From Lineus longissimus (taxonomy: Eukaryota > Nemertea > Pilidiophora > Heteronemertea > Lineidae): a DNA stretch of 64,000 nucleotides. The translations under genes and the position numbers were made by a program. The notes under the pieces were generated by a model, which searched no databases, had not been told where the DNA came from, and worked only from the letters and a program-made list of their open reading frames with translations. Below are positions 27,501 through 39,727 of the stretch, one piece after another; positions within the stretch are counted from its first letter, which is position 1; the number at the start of each line of letters is the position of its first letter. The DNA lies in NCBI RefSeq assembly GCF_910592395.1, contig NC_088319.1, positions 14,880,001 to 14,944,000 of the forward strand. Reading direction: 5' to 3'.

Positions 27501-30500
27501 ATCCGAGAGACCAATGCCTCTCTACTGCAGAATAGCTGCCGCACATCGTCGGAATCATTGTTGCACGCAGGGTTGCTCGATTTACTTTGCAGTTTGCATT
27601 GCTTCACCCCATCTCATCATTTCCAGGCCTGCCAACATTCACGCCAGTTATCTACAAAAACCCGGAGGAGGACGACTCAGATTCGGACGAGGATTACCCC
27701 CCTCCTCCACCGCCGGCCGTGTCGGCAACCGTCATCGTTCAATCACAGAATTTCCCCCCTCCACCTCCATCGTCAGGTATCATAAGATAAAACATCTCCT
27801 GCGTGTGTGTGGCTTTTCTGTCGTAAATACTTTCGTACATAATTCCTTCTCTTGTAACTTGTTTCCTACTGTAATAGAACTTTTTCTTTGAGTCTGATGT
27901 GGAACAATGTACCAGTAATTTTATTAAAGCTTTACTCCATGGGTATTCTAATTAAAATATTTAACTCTTCTGTGTCTAACACATGGTGTGAATTGGTCAA
28001 ATATAGAAGATAGTATGACATAACAATCCTCTAGTCTACCCCTCAAAAGGCAGTAGTAGTTCCTCCCTTGGTGTGGCAGTTTTTTCTAATCCCTCTAATT
28101 TTGGTTGCTTTATATTTTCCCTTCACAAATTACCAATATACCAGTAGTGACTTCTAATTCTAACAAAAGCAGATAGTTTGTTTAAATGTATCTTAGACAA
28201 GTTTTGGTGTGATTTTGGTGTTCATTTTGTTTGTTATAAATATGTTTTTCTTTGGTATTATTTTACTAGTCTATGCATTTGTCAATGTAGCTTGGTGTTG
28301 TGTCATTGGTTTCGTGTGATCGTTATCAAAACTTTCGTATGGGCACATTTTTGTCCTCATCTATAATATGAAACTATCTAAACATCTGGTCTGTATTTAA
28401 AACTACCCTGTCCTGCAGAACAATCATCTAAACTGAAACAGTTCTTCTAAAATTATCTAACTGGGACATCAATTTTCAGTTGGCACTGATGGATATTATG
28501 TTTGCAACCATCCCCCCCAAAGGCCACCGAGAATAAGCAGGAATTGATTGGGTCGTTGCCGTGGGCACTTCGTACTATGCCATCTTTGTTTACAATCTCT
28601 GATAGGAAGACCTAATCTGACTTGGACTTATCCTAATCTTTACCGTCCTCCATTTTCAGGTTACGGTGGTTACAATCCTCCCCCTCCCGGAACCGTCTGC
28701 CAAGCAACCAGCCGAACAATGCACGGTGATCACCCTCCCCCGCCACCACAGTCAAGGGATTACGAAAACTTGCCTCCAGGTCCACGAGTGCAACGGCAGC
28801 CAGGGCCACCGCCAGGAGGGGCACCGTATCCATATCAACAGCCTTTGAGGTCACCCATGCAGCAACAGGGAGTTCCACATAATCAGCCTCGGTCCCCACC
28901 GTCCGTGAGGCAAGAGATGCAAAAGATACCAGATTCACCGACACATTTGTATCCCTCAAGATCGAGTCTTGAGGCATCGCCATACAGATACGACCCTGGT
29001 TGTTCCCAGTATCCAGGGTCTGGGTACCACGATCCGGAGAGAGATGGGCCTCAAAAGGGCTATAATGACCCACAGAGAGATGGGCCTCCAGTGGGTTATA
29101 ATGACCCACAAAGAGATGGGCCTCAAATGGGCTATAATGACCCACAGAGAGATGGGCCTCAAATGGGTTATAACGACCCACAATGGGATGGGCCTCAAAT
29201 GGGCTACAAGGACCCACACAGAGATGGACCTCCAATGTCGCACCAGGACCATCAGAGAGATGGTCCACCAGTTAGTTATCAGAGTGGCCCACCCCAAGGT
29301 TATGATGACGGATATGGACCATCCCAGCATGATCATCATTACGACCATGTCTACTCTCAGCCGCAAAGTCCTGCCTTCCAAAAACCTCAGAGCCCTGACC
29401 CACCGCACCATAGCTACAGCTCTGGCTCACCGACATCTGGTCAACCCATATATGCCACTCCACAGCCACGGCAACATAGCGCGAACAGGAGCCAAAGTCA
29501 ACAAACGCCAGGAGGACAACGGTCACCAGCCTATGCCGTACCATCTCAGAGCATCGCACAGAGCACTGGGTATGGCGCTCCTCACGCTGCTCCAACTTCT
29601 ATCTCTCTCACCCCAGCCTCTGCAACAGTCACACGGACAGTCCCAGCTGCCCATAGCAGTGTGACGTTCCGTACCAGTGAGTCAGGTCCGCTGAAACCGA
29701 GTGGACCCCCCAGTGGTGCAGGTGGGGCCCGAGGGAGTGGGCCAGAGAAGTCCTTGAAAGAAGCCGAGGTCGACGCCTTGACTAATCTTCTGCTGCAGAA
29801 CATGGAGGCAACCAAGGACCCAGAGTACTATGGTAAGCCTGAATGATTACCGGGAATTTACTTGGTCTGCCGGAGTGGCGCAGTTGCGACAGTAGTACCT
29901 GTCACCTCTAAGGTCCTGGGTTAAGGGGGGCGACTTCGACAGCATAGGTTTCCTCTGGGGTCTCTGGTTTCCTCATACTTACATAAATCACCCAATATTG
30001 TTTATAGAGCTGATAATGTCCTAGTTGACGCCAAGGCAGGATAAGTGTATTTGGCCTAGCGAGTCCAGCTCCATCATCTGATGATTTAGTTGCATAGTTC
30101 CAAACTTCTATATCAGAATGCCATATTTTAGATGCCTGGTTTCATTTCAGGTTTATGTAATAAGTGTCACCAAACTATCATTGGAGAAGATGCGGGCTGC
30201 ACTGCCTTAGATCAGGTTTATCATGTCCAGTGCTTCCTTTGTACTCAGTGTGGTAAGTTTGGGCTTGGAAGTGATCCTCCTATGGTGCATACTTCTGCTC
30301 CTTGGAGTTAATGACTTTCCCAGAATAGGGGACTCCTTCAGTAGTACTGCTGTGTTACTTTCGATCATGGTCCCCTCACCAACTGCCCAACCTCTGCCTG
30401 CCATGGTCATGGACTGAGCTTGTGTGTGCAGAGACAGCAACATTAGCGCGGCTTTGGCCCTAGTTTTATGATTACAAATGAATTACTTAAACAACGTAAT

Positions 30501-31990
30501 GTTCTGCTTTTGGTCCTGCTGTATCAGTTTAATGTTCTCCTTCCAGAGAAATCTTTGAAAGGTTGCCCTTTCTTTGCCATGGAAGGAAATCCATATTGCG
30601 AGGACTGCTATTTGGTAAGTTCAGTGATTGAAAAACAGAAGCAGTTTGTGTACAGAAGGGTTCTTTGCCCAATGTTTATCCCTGGATCAAACAAGAAGAT
30701 TTGCAAGAATCTATAAAAGTGATGAAGCTTCAAGATCACTACTGCTGCTGCCATCTACTAGTAGGAGATGTTAATGAAATGTGAGGCAGATGAATTTACT
30801 CTGTGATGTCAGTGTTAGAAAAAAATCCATTAATTTCAGAAAGAAAGAAAAAAGATTGGCTTTGTGTGATATCATTGTCAATGCCTGACCACCAATGAAA
30901 AAATAAATATTGTACTTAAAGTTTCAATAATCTTTCCAATATTTCAGAATACTCTTGAGAAATGCTCAGTTTGCTCAAAACCCATAACCGATAGGGTAAG
31001 TCGTCCTGAATAATTCTTTGAACGAGTTTACAATCCCCAGTCATGGCCCAAAAAAGATCATATTAAAATTGATGAAATAACACCCCTGCTGTTTAGTAAG
31101 AGTTGCTGGGAGATTTTAGTGACACTTTGTGTTTGCTTTCAGATCCTGCGAGCTACTGGCAAACCCTACCACCCTCAGTGTTTCACGTGTGTTGTTTGTG
31201 GTAAAAGTCTCGATGGGATTCCATTCACAGTCGATGCTACAAACCAGATACATTGTATAGAAGATTTTCATAGGTAGGTCTTGATCACCGTAAACTGTCC
31301 GGCCCAAGGCTGCACCAAGAGCAGGTTAAGATGACATGTTTACCTATAGTTGCAGTGAGAGAAAAAGCCGAGTAATATATTTCAAAATGAGACAGTACTG
31401 GAAGCTCACTGGTCTGTTGCAACTGCATGTATTGTCATTAATCCTCACTTCAGAAAATTCGCTCCCCGGTGCTGTATGTGTCGCTATCCCATCATGCCTG
31501 AGCCCGGTAAAGAAGAAACAGTCCGTGTCGTGGCGATGGACAGGAGCTTCCATGTCGGCTGCTACAAATGCGAGGTACGTCTATCTTTCACTCATAAATG
31601 CGTATAAAAAGTGGCTAGTACATTTCTTAAGATTCCTCATCTGTCTTCAATAGACATCTTCTTACAGTAAGATTGCATACAATCCACAGGTAAGTTGATA
31701 CATTAAGGGTTGGGACTTTTCATTTAATTGTGGGGAGCTCATGTCCCTGATATATGTTTCCGAGAGCTTATGACAAAAAAGAACGCTGCATTTCTGCAAA
31801 TCTCGATCTCGAATGAGGGTTGAACAACTCATCTTAAAGGTTTTGTATTCATTTCCAGGATTGTGGTTTGGTTCTCTCGTCTGAAGCGGAGGGACGTGGC
31901 TGCTACCCTTTGGATGACCACCTATTGTGCAAAAGCTGCAACGCCAAGAGGATACAAGCCATGACCGGGAAAATGACAACGGAGCTTTAG
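24561..31990 (+). CDS. Zyxin/LPP-family LIM protein, focal adhesion
   Basis: It is a cytoskeletal adaptor expected at focal adhesions and in the nucleus. Nine coding exons: 24561-24690, 27627-27776, 28660-29832, 30151-30252, 30547-30614, 30948-30995, 31143-31273, 31454-31574, 31859-31990. Phases agree throughout and give 684 residues (human LPP is ~612). A splice acceptor (ATTGCAG) sits four bases before the ATG, so a 5' UTR exon exists upstream. Residues 86-90 are FPPPP, the EVH1 ligand for Ena/VASP, after an acidic [15 protein letters not shown] stretch. A long Pro/Gln/Tyr-rich region with a 12-residue repeat follows. LIM1 (487-539, CNKCHQTI), LIM2 (547-598, [11 protein letters not shown]) and LIM3 (607-664, [13 protein letters not shown]) carry all the Cys/His ligands I could check. 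The C-terminus TTEL is a class I PDZ ligand, as in LPP rather than zyxin. The orthologue is pre-duplication zyxin/LPP/TRIP6. Confidence 0.95.
24691..27626 (+). other. Intron 1 of the LIM gene
   Basis: This is a 2.9-kb intron in phase 1. It contains the near-perfect 222-bp fold-back at 25821-26042. Nothing else exon-like was found apart from short open frames. Confidence 0.6.
25821..26042. mobile_element. 222-bp near-perfect fold-back MITE
   Basis: The arms 25821-25920 and 25944-26042 are reverse complements over ~99 bp with only about three differences, around a ~23-base loop. The ends read TGTGACYCGCTCTACC. It is a young insertion judged by arm identity, and lies in intron 1 of the LIM gene. 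No transposase and no clear target duplication. Confidence 0.85.
29025..29276 (+). repeat. 36-bp coding tandem repeat ([12 protein letters not shown]), 7 units
   Basis: It lies in exon 3 of the LIM gene. Units start at 29025, 29061, 29097, 29133, 29169, 29205 and 29241. The central ones are nearly identical in DNA and the outer ones diverged ([12 protein letters not shown] first, [12 protein letters not shown] last). It lies in the proline-rich linker before the LIM domains. Confidence 0.9.
29866..29980 (+). mobile_element. tRNA-derived SINE-like sequence
   Basis: TGGCGCAGTTGCG (29876-29888) fits a Pol III A box. About 35 bases later GGTCCTGGGTTAAG is a decayed B box. It is followed by GGTTTCCTCTGGGG...GGTTTCCTC, a phrase common in the body of invertebrate SINEs. 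It lies in intron 3 of the LIM gene. Confidence 0.5.
31018..31070 (+). repeat. Dispersed repeat fragment (AACGAGTTTACAATCCCC)
   Basis: About 38 bases match 39730-39768 with a few substitutions, beginning with the identical 18-mer AACGAGTTTACAATCCCC. It lies in an intron of the LIM gene. Confidence 0.6.
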
Positions 31991-33574
31991 AATCGAGAAT
32001 CAAGAAATTTTGACGGATTATCAAGAAGATGGAACAATGTTTGGATGGTGCTTTTGATTTCTTGAAAAGTGACTGCCATGACAGCAATTTAGTTTATGGA
32101 AATTTGTATTCTGAGGAATCACGTTCAGAGCATGTGCCCTTTTAAAATTGGTGGATGATGATTTAGATTCGTGGCCTTTTTTTCAACAGTTTGTGATCAG
32201 CCTTGTGGTGATGACTTAGGAACATGAAGAACATATATGTTGCCTGCTCTGGCAAATGTAGGCACGACTTCAGACGTTGTATAATGTGCCTGTATGACTT
32301 TTACAAAATGTAGCATGTCTGGGCAAGTTTCTGTCATATTTTACCATGTATCACCTCAATACTCGAATGGTGCTGGCACCTTTCAGACTGAATATCTCTG
32401 AAAATGGTAGCTTTAGAACATTTCGAAGTTTGTATTAACCGTAAATGTTACTGCATGTTTGTCTTATGAAATCAATGAAACAAAACATGGTTTTACAGTT
32501 TGCGGACCTGCCCTTAATTGTGCAACCATACCACATCCTGCAACCATTCCAAAGTGTAATGGTCATACGATTGCTGTAGGGATTGGTGTTTTGCAATCAG
32601 AGGTAGGCCCGGGATCTGCTTCATTGATGTTCAAGTCTATATACCGTGTATTGTGATTAAATGTATTGTAACTTATATTCTGTGTAATGTATAACTATTT
32701 TAATTGATATCCAGGTTTTGGCGAGTTGCTCATAAGTAAATAGGTATACCTGGGTTTCTGTATTGGATTTACATTATATATTTTTGGTTTTACTATTTTG
32801 CAAGCCATGATAATGTAAATACCTATCTTATTTATTGCATAGCTTTTTATTCGGAGAAAACTGTACAAAAATATTAATGATGTTTTCATACTAATGTCGA
32901 TTAACATCGAATTTAATAGGACCGGTAATGAAATCTGACACGGACATTTTTGCTATGGGGGTGTAAAAATGAAGGGGTTTACAATAGACATAGGAGCTGG
33001 GTTGGACCTGGTCAACTCCAATAGTTGGATTTTGTATACACCCTTTGAAGTGGCTTAATTACTGATAGACTAGCTTAAACTGTCTTCCTTGTTTCTGCCT
33101 GAACTGTGTTCAATTGCCTTATGATCAAAACTTGAGTGAGGCCTTTCTCCTTTTGAATGGTGCTACAGCTTTCGCAACCAAAATTCCACAACAAAATCCG
33201 GATGATCTCCGCAACATCAACGATCAAGTCATTACCTGATGAAGTCTTGTGGTGTTCTGACAAAAATTTGAAGAACATTGACTTTCAAACTGCTTATGAT
33301 AAGAGAACCTTTTGACTATATCAAACTCAGCTGATAACTTAGTATCTTTATGGTGCACTCCAGACTTGCCAGTCTTTGATCAGCGAGTTTAGAGTATATC
33401 ACAACCTTGCTGAGTTGCATGGTTGAGACCATGTTTATTGACTATTTATGACATGTGCATATTTTGCTTTCAGTATTTACAAAACTGCTTGTATAAAGTC
33501 AGATATACTAGAGAAAAGGATACATGTGTATGATAATATATGATATTCATGTGAATTTTCATTTTCTCAATAAA
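31991..33574 (+). other. 3' UTR of the LIM gene
   Basis: This AT-rich stretch runs from the stop to the AATAAA at 33569. No coding sequence was seen. Confidence 0.6.
33569..33574 (+). terminator. Poly(A) signal AATAAA (LIM gene)
   Basis: A canonical hexamer 1.6 kb after the LIM-gene stop. It precedes the oppositely oriented D2HGDH signal by about 280 bp. Confidence 0.6.
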
Positions 33575-33852
33575 ATGTAGATGCCATTTTAATGCAGATC
33601 CCATCTTGTTGCTCTTCTGAAATTCCAGTATCCGAGTTTACGCTCAACTTAAACTATGTCCTCTATTATAGTTAGAAGTTCAACTCTGCAGGGCTGCAGC
33701 CCAAGACACTAGCAGCTTATCAGAGATATTGTTACTTTTCCTGTGTTCTCTGACATTCTGAGCCCCCATTCATCTTTTATACTGAATCTGAAAGGGTCAA
33801 ATCTCGGCACTAGATGTGAAGAATAAACAAATGACATAATTCTGAAATGCTT

Positions 33853-33858
33853 TTTATT
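33853..33858 (-). terminator. Poly(A) signal AATAAA (D2HGDH)
   Basis: TTTATT on the plus strand is AATAAA on the minus strand, about 550 bp past the D2HGDH stop. The two convergent genes therefore appear not to overlap. Confidence 0.5.
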
Positions 33859-34405
33859 TTTGGATGAATTAAATTTGTCTGCGCAACAGACAACTTTCTT
33901 TTTATATTAGTAATGGAAGACTATTTTAGGACGATTTGAAAATAAAATCTGTACATATGGCACTTTCACAAAATCAACAGAAGAGAACAAACCTAAATTA
34001 CATGTAAGTACCAAAATAAATGATTGTACTTTACATCTGAACTACATATAAAGCCATTCTTGCAATATTATTTTTAATATATACACATAAACGGTTGACA
34101 CAATGATAAGCCCAAACCTTTCTACAATTAACAGAATTGCCACACCCTGTAACACTATCAGCCTTAAGGCACATACTGTAACTTATCATAGTTAACAAAC
34201 TGAAACGACACATGCATGCCAGCACCTTCTAAGTTCATGATTATCAAATCTAATTATTCACAATTACTTGTGACGGAAAACTTTAAAGACCCAGTACATC
34301 CATCATAATTCTAGAAACAATATTCAAATTCTAATTCAAATTATGACATTCCAACATTTTCAATGAAGTACTGAACCTTTAAAGATTTGTACAGCGACGT
34401 GATCT

Positions 34406-37400
34406 TTACTGATCATAGTGAAACAATGAACTGTGGGTCGGTAACAATTTATACGGATTCATAATCCCTTTAGGATCGTACAACTTCTTCGTCTGACTCA
34501 TCAATTTTACCGCCAGGTCCGATTTGCTGTACGAGATTGCGTTAGCTTTCTTGAAGCCGAGGCCGTGTTCTGCACTGATGCTGCCGCGGTAGTTTGCCGT
34601 CAGCTCGTAGACGAATGGTTCAATCTTGTGTAGGACGTCACGGTCGAATTTTTCGGTTGAAACATTCAAGTGAAGGTTACCTAGGACGAAGGAGACTATT
34701 TGTTTAGAAAATCAATAATTATAAAGTTTTTATTCAGAAAATATTAAGTGTTCAGTGAAACATTCATAAAGTGAATTCTGTGTTCCAAATCAAATTCAAT
34801 CATTTGTTTTTTACCATAGAACTTCAAATTTTTCAACTGACTATGATTTCTACCGACAGATTAGTTTATTTGCATTCTGATATTTCATTTCAAATCTGAC
34901 AAAACTGTATTAAAAGAAACTGTGCAGGTAAAAATAAGCTGATTGCATACATGTAGGATAGTAAGCGAGCCTAAGTCTAGGCTCAGCAAGGGCAAGAGAG
35001 GAGGGGAATTCATGCAAAGGAGACTGAATTATTTTAGTATTTTAAGACTAAGTGGATTGATTATTTGATAAATTTGATCAAAGAAAGAAATGACTGATAA
35101 TACGAATCTACTGCATGCCAGAGTAATGAGGATGGAAATGTTGATTTGATTCTAAAGACAGAGGAAAGATGGAACATTAAGGGAATTATCCGATGATGCC
35201 ACCACACACAAAGAAATGGCCGCCATCAAAACTCACCATCACCAAAGTGACCATATCCCAAACAATACAGAATTTTGGGGCCAAAGTGTTTGAGCCGCTC
35301 CCTCATAATCTCAACAGGGTCGTACATGTTATCTTGAGGTATTGATATGTCATATTTATAAGTGTGTCCGGCATCTTTTTGTCCCACAGCAATATTTTCT
35401 CTCAGGGCCCAAATATTCTGCAAAGGCATAAAATGGGAGTTTGCCATTAGTTTCATAATGGAATGGCGACTGAAAGCTATTGCCGAAAACTGCTGCAATA
35501 AAATTGGAACAGAAGCCTCTTGTCTAACTCTAAACAAGAGTGTGCATCTGAGGTTTAAGAGCACTTCATCCAGAAATACAATCATTGGTTCTTCCCCTGG
35601 ATCAAACCTGGGCCCTATTGCTTAGCCAGCAGTCTTATATCATGTTCCTGTCTTTGTGGATCTCGTCTTGTTGGTTATAAACCATGATTTCACAAACAAT
35701 GCACTATAAACAAAACAGTTTCAGTTATAAGTGAAGAAGATGATGTATGACCTCCCAATCCTACAGAAACCCACAAACTCAAACTCATATTAGTAGTAGA
35801 AAATGGTTAGGGCATTAGGCATGGAAACAGCAAGCGCAAGCAGAGTTGAGAGCAGCATGCAGGTTGGAAAAACAAGCATCATCAATTTGATTCTGAAGCA
35901 AAAAAAACCCGACCAAACTTTTTCTAAAATATGCAAGGCCATCACTTCAGCGTACTAACTATAAAGCCTATACAGGTCCAGGGAACTAGTTGCCCTGCAG
36001 TTCAGCTTGTGAAATATCAACAGGAAGAGACTATTTGAGTGCCACAGCGCATAACTAATGTATTCACAGTGCATATTACATACCATCTGCCAGATGCCCC
36101 ATGCCAGTACAGTACTGGACCTTGTCACCGAGGTGTTCTTTAACAATTTCAACAAAATCATCGAAGTGCTGTAGTGGGATTGAGAAGTCATACAGATAGG
36201 CATGACCACTACTCCTGAAGGCAGGTGCAATACCATCCCGCAAATTCCAGAATTCCTAGAATTAAATTAGAAAGCCGTAATTTCGAGATAAATATTGCCT
36301 TTTTTTAGGGTGAGCACAGCCAGTGTCAAGTGCTGGTCTGGGTAGAATATTCCGTTCATGTTGCAATAGCTGTCATTACTCATTTCACCACAGTCTTCTT
36401 TGAATGGCGATGTACATGTATTTTGCATACAGCATGGACTGTAGGAGTGGTGCAAAGAAGACTAAAGAATAAAATCAGCTGCTTTGATGTCTTTTGAAAG
36501 GAGGCATCGCTGATAACAGAAGGGGACCTTAATTTGAAAATACATATTGAAATGCTGCCGTAAATGCACAATTTAGAATATTCCAGTGTACTTACACTTA
36601 TTTTCTTGCTATCTGTAGCGACTGTCCCATTCTCCACATATCCCGCCTCCATCACCTTCTCCAAGAACAGGTTCAACTTTTCTTCGTTATGTTCTGCGTT
36701 TGATCCCGACACCTCGATCAAAACATAAAACGAATGATCCGGAATTGGGGACTTGTATCCAAGACGATCTCTTACCACATCCATGGATTGGCTGTCCATG
36801 AATTCATATGCTGAAAGCACCTCAGCAAGAATACCTTTGGCCTCTTTGAAGGTTTTTATAACATTATGAAAGTTTGGAAGACCTGAAAAATTAATTTTTT
36901 CATCAGACAACATGAAAATTACTTTGAATTACTCGAAACGTCCAGCAAGTGACAGAATGACTCAAAAACGTGGTCAGAAGAATTAATGATATGGGTATTG
37001 TCAATGCATCCAATTCAGACGTGTCAGATCTTGTAAACGTTGCCCACAATGTCCACTTACCCAAGAAGGCAACTTGTGTTGATTTAGGTTTCGTTGGACA
37101 GAGAATAGCAGCTTTGGTGATCACGCCGAGCGTTCCCTCGGAGCCTATGAAGAGTTGCTTCATGTCGTAACCTGTGTTGTCCTTCCTGAGTGTAGAGAGG
37201 CAATCAAGAACGTCACCACTTGGCAGCACCTGAATTGTTAAAGATCATAGATTTTTAATAATTTGCTGTAAGAAGAGGCTCATGGTATTAAACAACCTTG
37301 TCTTTATAGCGAAGTTTGACTTTGCACTTGCAGGGCTTCTGTTGACCACAAAACTCATCTTTTTATCTTTCATAATTCTCTGTCAAGATTGCATGAGTGA

Positions 37401-38968
37401 CCCTCATGTATGAAGAACAAAGATAATCTAATATGAATCAACAGCACCATTCAAACTGGGAACTGAATTCAAGATTCATTCTGTATGGAATGGATCAATG
37501 TCATGACTCTTTCTTTCATGAAATCCTTTGTGACACACTTACAACTTCCAAACCTAGCACCGAGCCATGCAGCGACCCATATCGCAACAAGCGCACTCCG
37601 CCTGCATTCGTCGAGATGTTCCCTCCTATATGACATGATCCCTTTGCACCTAGATCCAATGGCATCACAAGATCATGGTCACCGACGTATGCTTCTAAAT
37701 TTTCCAGGATGCATCCAGCTTCACAAATCAGGATACCTGGGTAAAAGAATTCAATACAATCAGTTTCCAGCCGAAGTAGGATTGGTCTACAACTCTTTGA
37801 TCCATCAAACCAAAGCAAGTAGCAAGTTGCCAGACCTTGTATCGAGCAATTACTGACAATAGAATAAATGTCACTGGCAGATGTGTTGTTATTGTATCTC
37901 ATACACTTTAGACCAAATGATCTTGATATGAAATATTTTGGGCTGTCAACAAGTCCCTCTGGAGTAAAAGGGCAAGCATTAGTTTTCATTTTTCATACCT
38001 GATATTGGATCAAGACTAATGACCTGGTTCATTAGTTTCATAGAGAGGACGATTTCATCAAAAACAGGCACACTTCCGCCAACAAGACTGGTATTGCCTC
38101 CTTGAGGTACAACTGCAAGACTTCTTTCATTGCAATACTTCACAATCTTGGAAACTTCTTCGGTTGTCTTTGGTTTTAGGACTAGTTTACTTCGTCCTGA
38201 AGAGAAAATGAAAAAATATTCCTGAATATCTTTTTTCAAATGATTTGTCAGGAGAGCTTGTTTCTGTAAGACATCAAATTTTAATTGCGACAAAAGAATC
38301 GAACACAGGAACAAGAACCCCACTTCTCAGACATCGATACTTCTAATTTAAAAATTGTCAATAGAAGACATAGTCACAACCAACTGCTCCCTGTCATCCA
38401 GTGCAAAAAATAGGTCATGCTAGAGTGGTTAGGTAGACAGATTACATTAGGCCTCAGGAATTTATATAAAGACCTTATGTTTTAATATTCAAGGCCATCA
38501 ATTCTAATCGCTGCCATTAGGGTGCTGTAGCTGTAAGAGACAGCGGGTAAAGACAAATTTAGCAGGTTGTCCTCATAATATCATTCATTGCGTTTCTAAA
38601 GTATTAACGTTTTTAGTCATCAACTCACCTCGATAACTCTGCAACCAATCAACGTTGTACTCATCAAGGTCGTCATCGTGACCTTCACCTCCTTTCAAAA
38701 CACGATTAGCGAGAAGGTCCTTGAAAAAACTTATATCTTTATCTGTGACTTTAGCGAACGGGCCACGCCGCACTCCTGGGTTGGTGTCGGTCGTGTATTC
38801 TGGTGCTATGAGCTTGACACAGCTGGTGCTAAAGCGTGCAACTGTATTCAGACTCCCATCAAGATCTGCATAAGCAACCTTCAGTGACTTCACTAGCTTG
38901 ACCTTGTCAAGTTTTGGGACATTTTTCAGCACAAATAATGCTCTCCTGCTAGCACGTACGCAATGCAT
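34406..38968 (-). CDS. D2HGDH: D-2-hydroxyglutarate dehydrogenase, mitochondrial, with two alternative exons
   Basis: It is an FAD enzyme that oxidises D-2-hydroxyglutarate to 2-oxoglutarate and passes electrons to ETF in mitochondria. Exons on the minus strand: 38968-38629, 38196-37999, 37736-37543, 37229-37061, 36882-36596, then either 36255-36084 or 35417-35237, then 34680-34406. Phases match. The product is 547 residues with the 35 kb exon and 544 with the 36 kb exon (human 521). The N-terminus [15 protein letters not shown] is a typical presequence. FAD-domain motifs are [11 protein letters not shown] (144-154) and [11 protein letters not shown] (209-219). The C-terminal catalytic motif GHxxDGNLHLN spans the alternative exon and the last exon; [10 protein letters not shown] and [10 protein letters not shown] follow. 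The first 110 residues are longer and less conserved than the rest. Confidence 0.96.
35237..35417 (-). other. D2HGDH: D2HGDH alternative exon, downstream version (Lys form)
   Basis: 181 nt, starting in phase 0 with [10 protein letters not shown] and ending in phase 1 with GYGHFGD+G. It contains [11 protein letters not shown]; the Lys aligns with the substrate-binding Lys (Lys401 as I recall human numbering). The Zn-ligand His in GHFGDG is present. It has good splice sites (GCAG acceptor, GTGAGT donor). This version is closer to vertebrate D2HGDH. Confidence 0.9.
35565..35628 (-). repeat. SINE-like repeat copy 1 (TTCATCCAGAAATACAAT)
   Basis: The same ~65-base sequence occurs at 45995-46060. 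On the minus strand the second copy has a good Pol III B-box-like word (GAGTTCGTTCCC). It is intronic, between the two alternative D2HGDH exons and next to the Lys-form exon. Confidence 0.55.
36084..36255 (-). other. D2HGDH: D2HGDH alternative exon, upstream version (Leu form)
   Basis: 172 nt, also phase 0 to phase 1, starting [10 protein letters not shown] and ending GMGHLAD+G. It aligns end to end with the exon at 35237-35417 at roughly 45% identity with a three-residue gap. It keeps the Arg of xLR, the His of GH-L-ADG and FSIP, but has Leu in GHAYLYD where the other has Lys. It has an open frame, an acceptor TTTAATTCTAG and a donor GTATGT, so it looks functional rather than decayed. Confidence 0.85.
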
Positions 38969-39727
38969 TTTGTTAACTCTGATGTTTTTTTATGCCTTTT
39001 TTACAGCGAATCTTAGCGTAACTTAAAAATCGGCGATTGTGTCCTTCATGATCTTCAAAAAGACAAATTTGTTACAGGCCAAGGCCTTCTTTCTAGTTTT
39101 CAATCAAGATTGATTTGCAGCGCCCTCTATCCCTAATTGATTTCGCAGGTGCCCTACACAACCTCGCTTGCAGAATTTTCTCCAATGCAATCGATGAACG
39201 AACTCATGTATATTAGGTAATCTGGAAACGAGGTGTGAAGTTAAACAGGAAATGATTGTGAAGTGGCATGTCCTGTCAGATTGTGACTACAAAGTCGTGA
39301 TTTAAATAGAGAAATACTACAAGAATTTTCAATCGAAGGCGTTAATGATATCTGTTTACTACCTGTCATGTAAGTAAGAGGAATTTCCCAGCCGATTTTG
39401 ATTCCAAACCGGTTGTTTTTGGCCCTATCTGTGTGTGGTCCTGGTCATATTGTACATTTTGTCTGATTTGCACACAAAATGTACAGTGTGTATTGAGTAC
39501 AAGTGGCTGTGTGCAGCACTGTGAGATTTTAAGAATTGATTGTATTATGACAAAGATGAGTCATATTCAGGGGAATGCATGTCATGATGTGGGGGCAAGG
39601 CATATTGTTTTGTCCTAACAATATAAATGTGATTCTGACCTGTGTGTGAGTGACAAGGACAGCGAAAGACGAAGACATTGGAGGACCAGAGAAACTAGTC
39701 AGCCTAGTGTCGTTGTGAAAAAGCCTG

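Noticed and set aside
27405-27891. Two overlapping open frames around LIM exon 2
   Set aside because: They run over the exon in the wrong frames; the FPPPP-containing frame has matching phases.
28633-29664. Other-frame open frames over the proline-rich exon of the LIM gene
   Set aside because: They follow from the low-complexity GC-rich and repetitive coding sequence; the LIM frame joins correctly with its neighbours.
33075-33290. Minus-strand open frame in the LIM 3' UTR
   Set aside because: No domain or splice context; short and unsupported.
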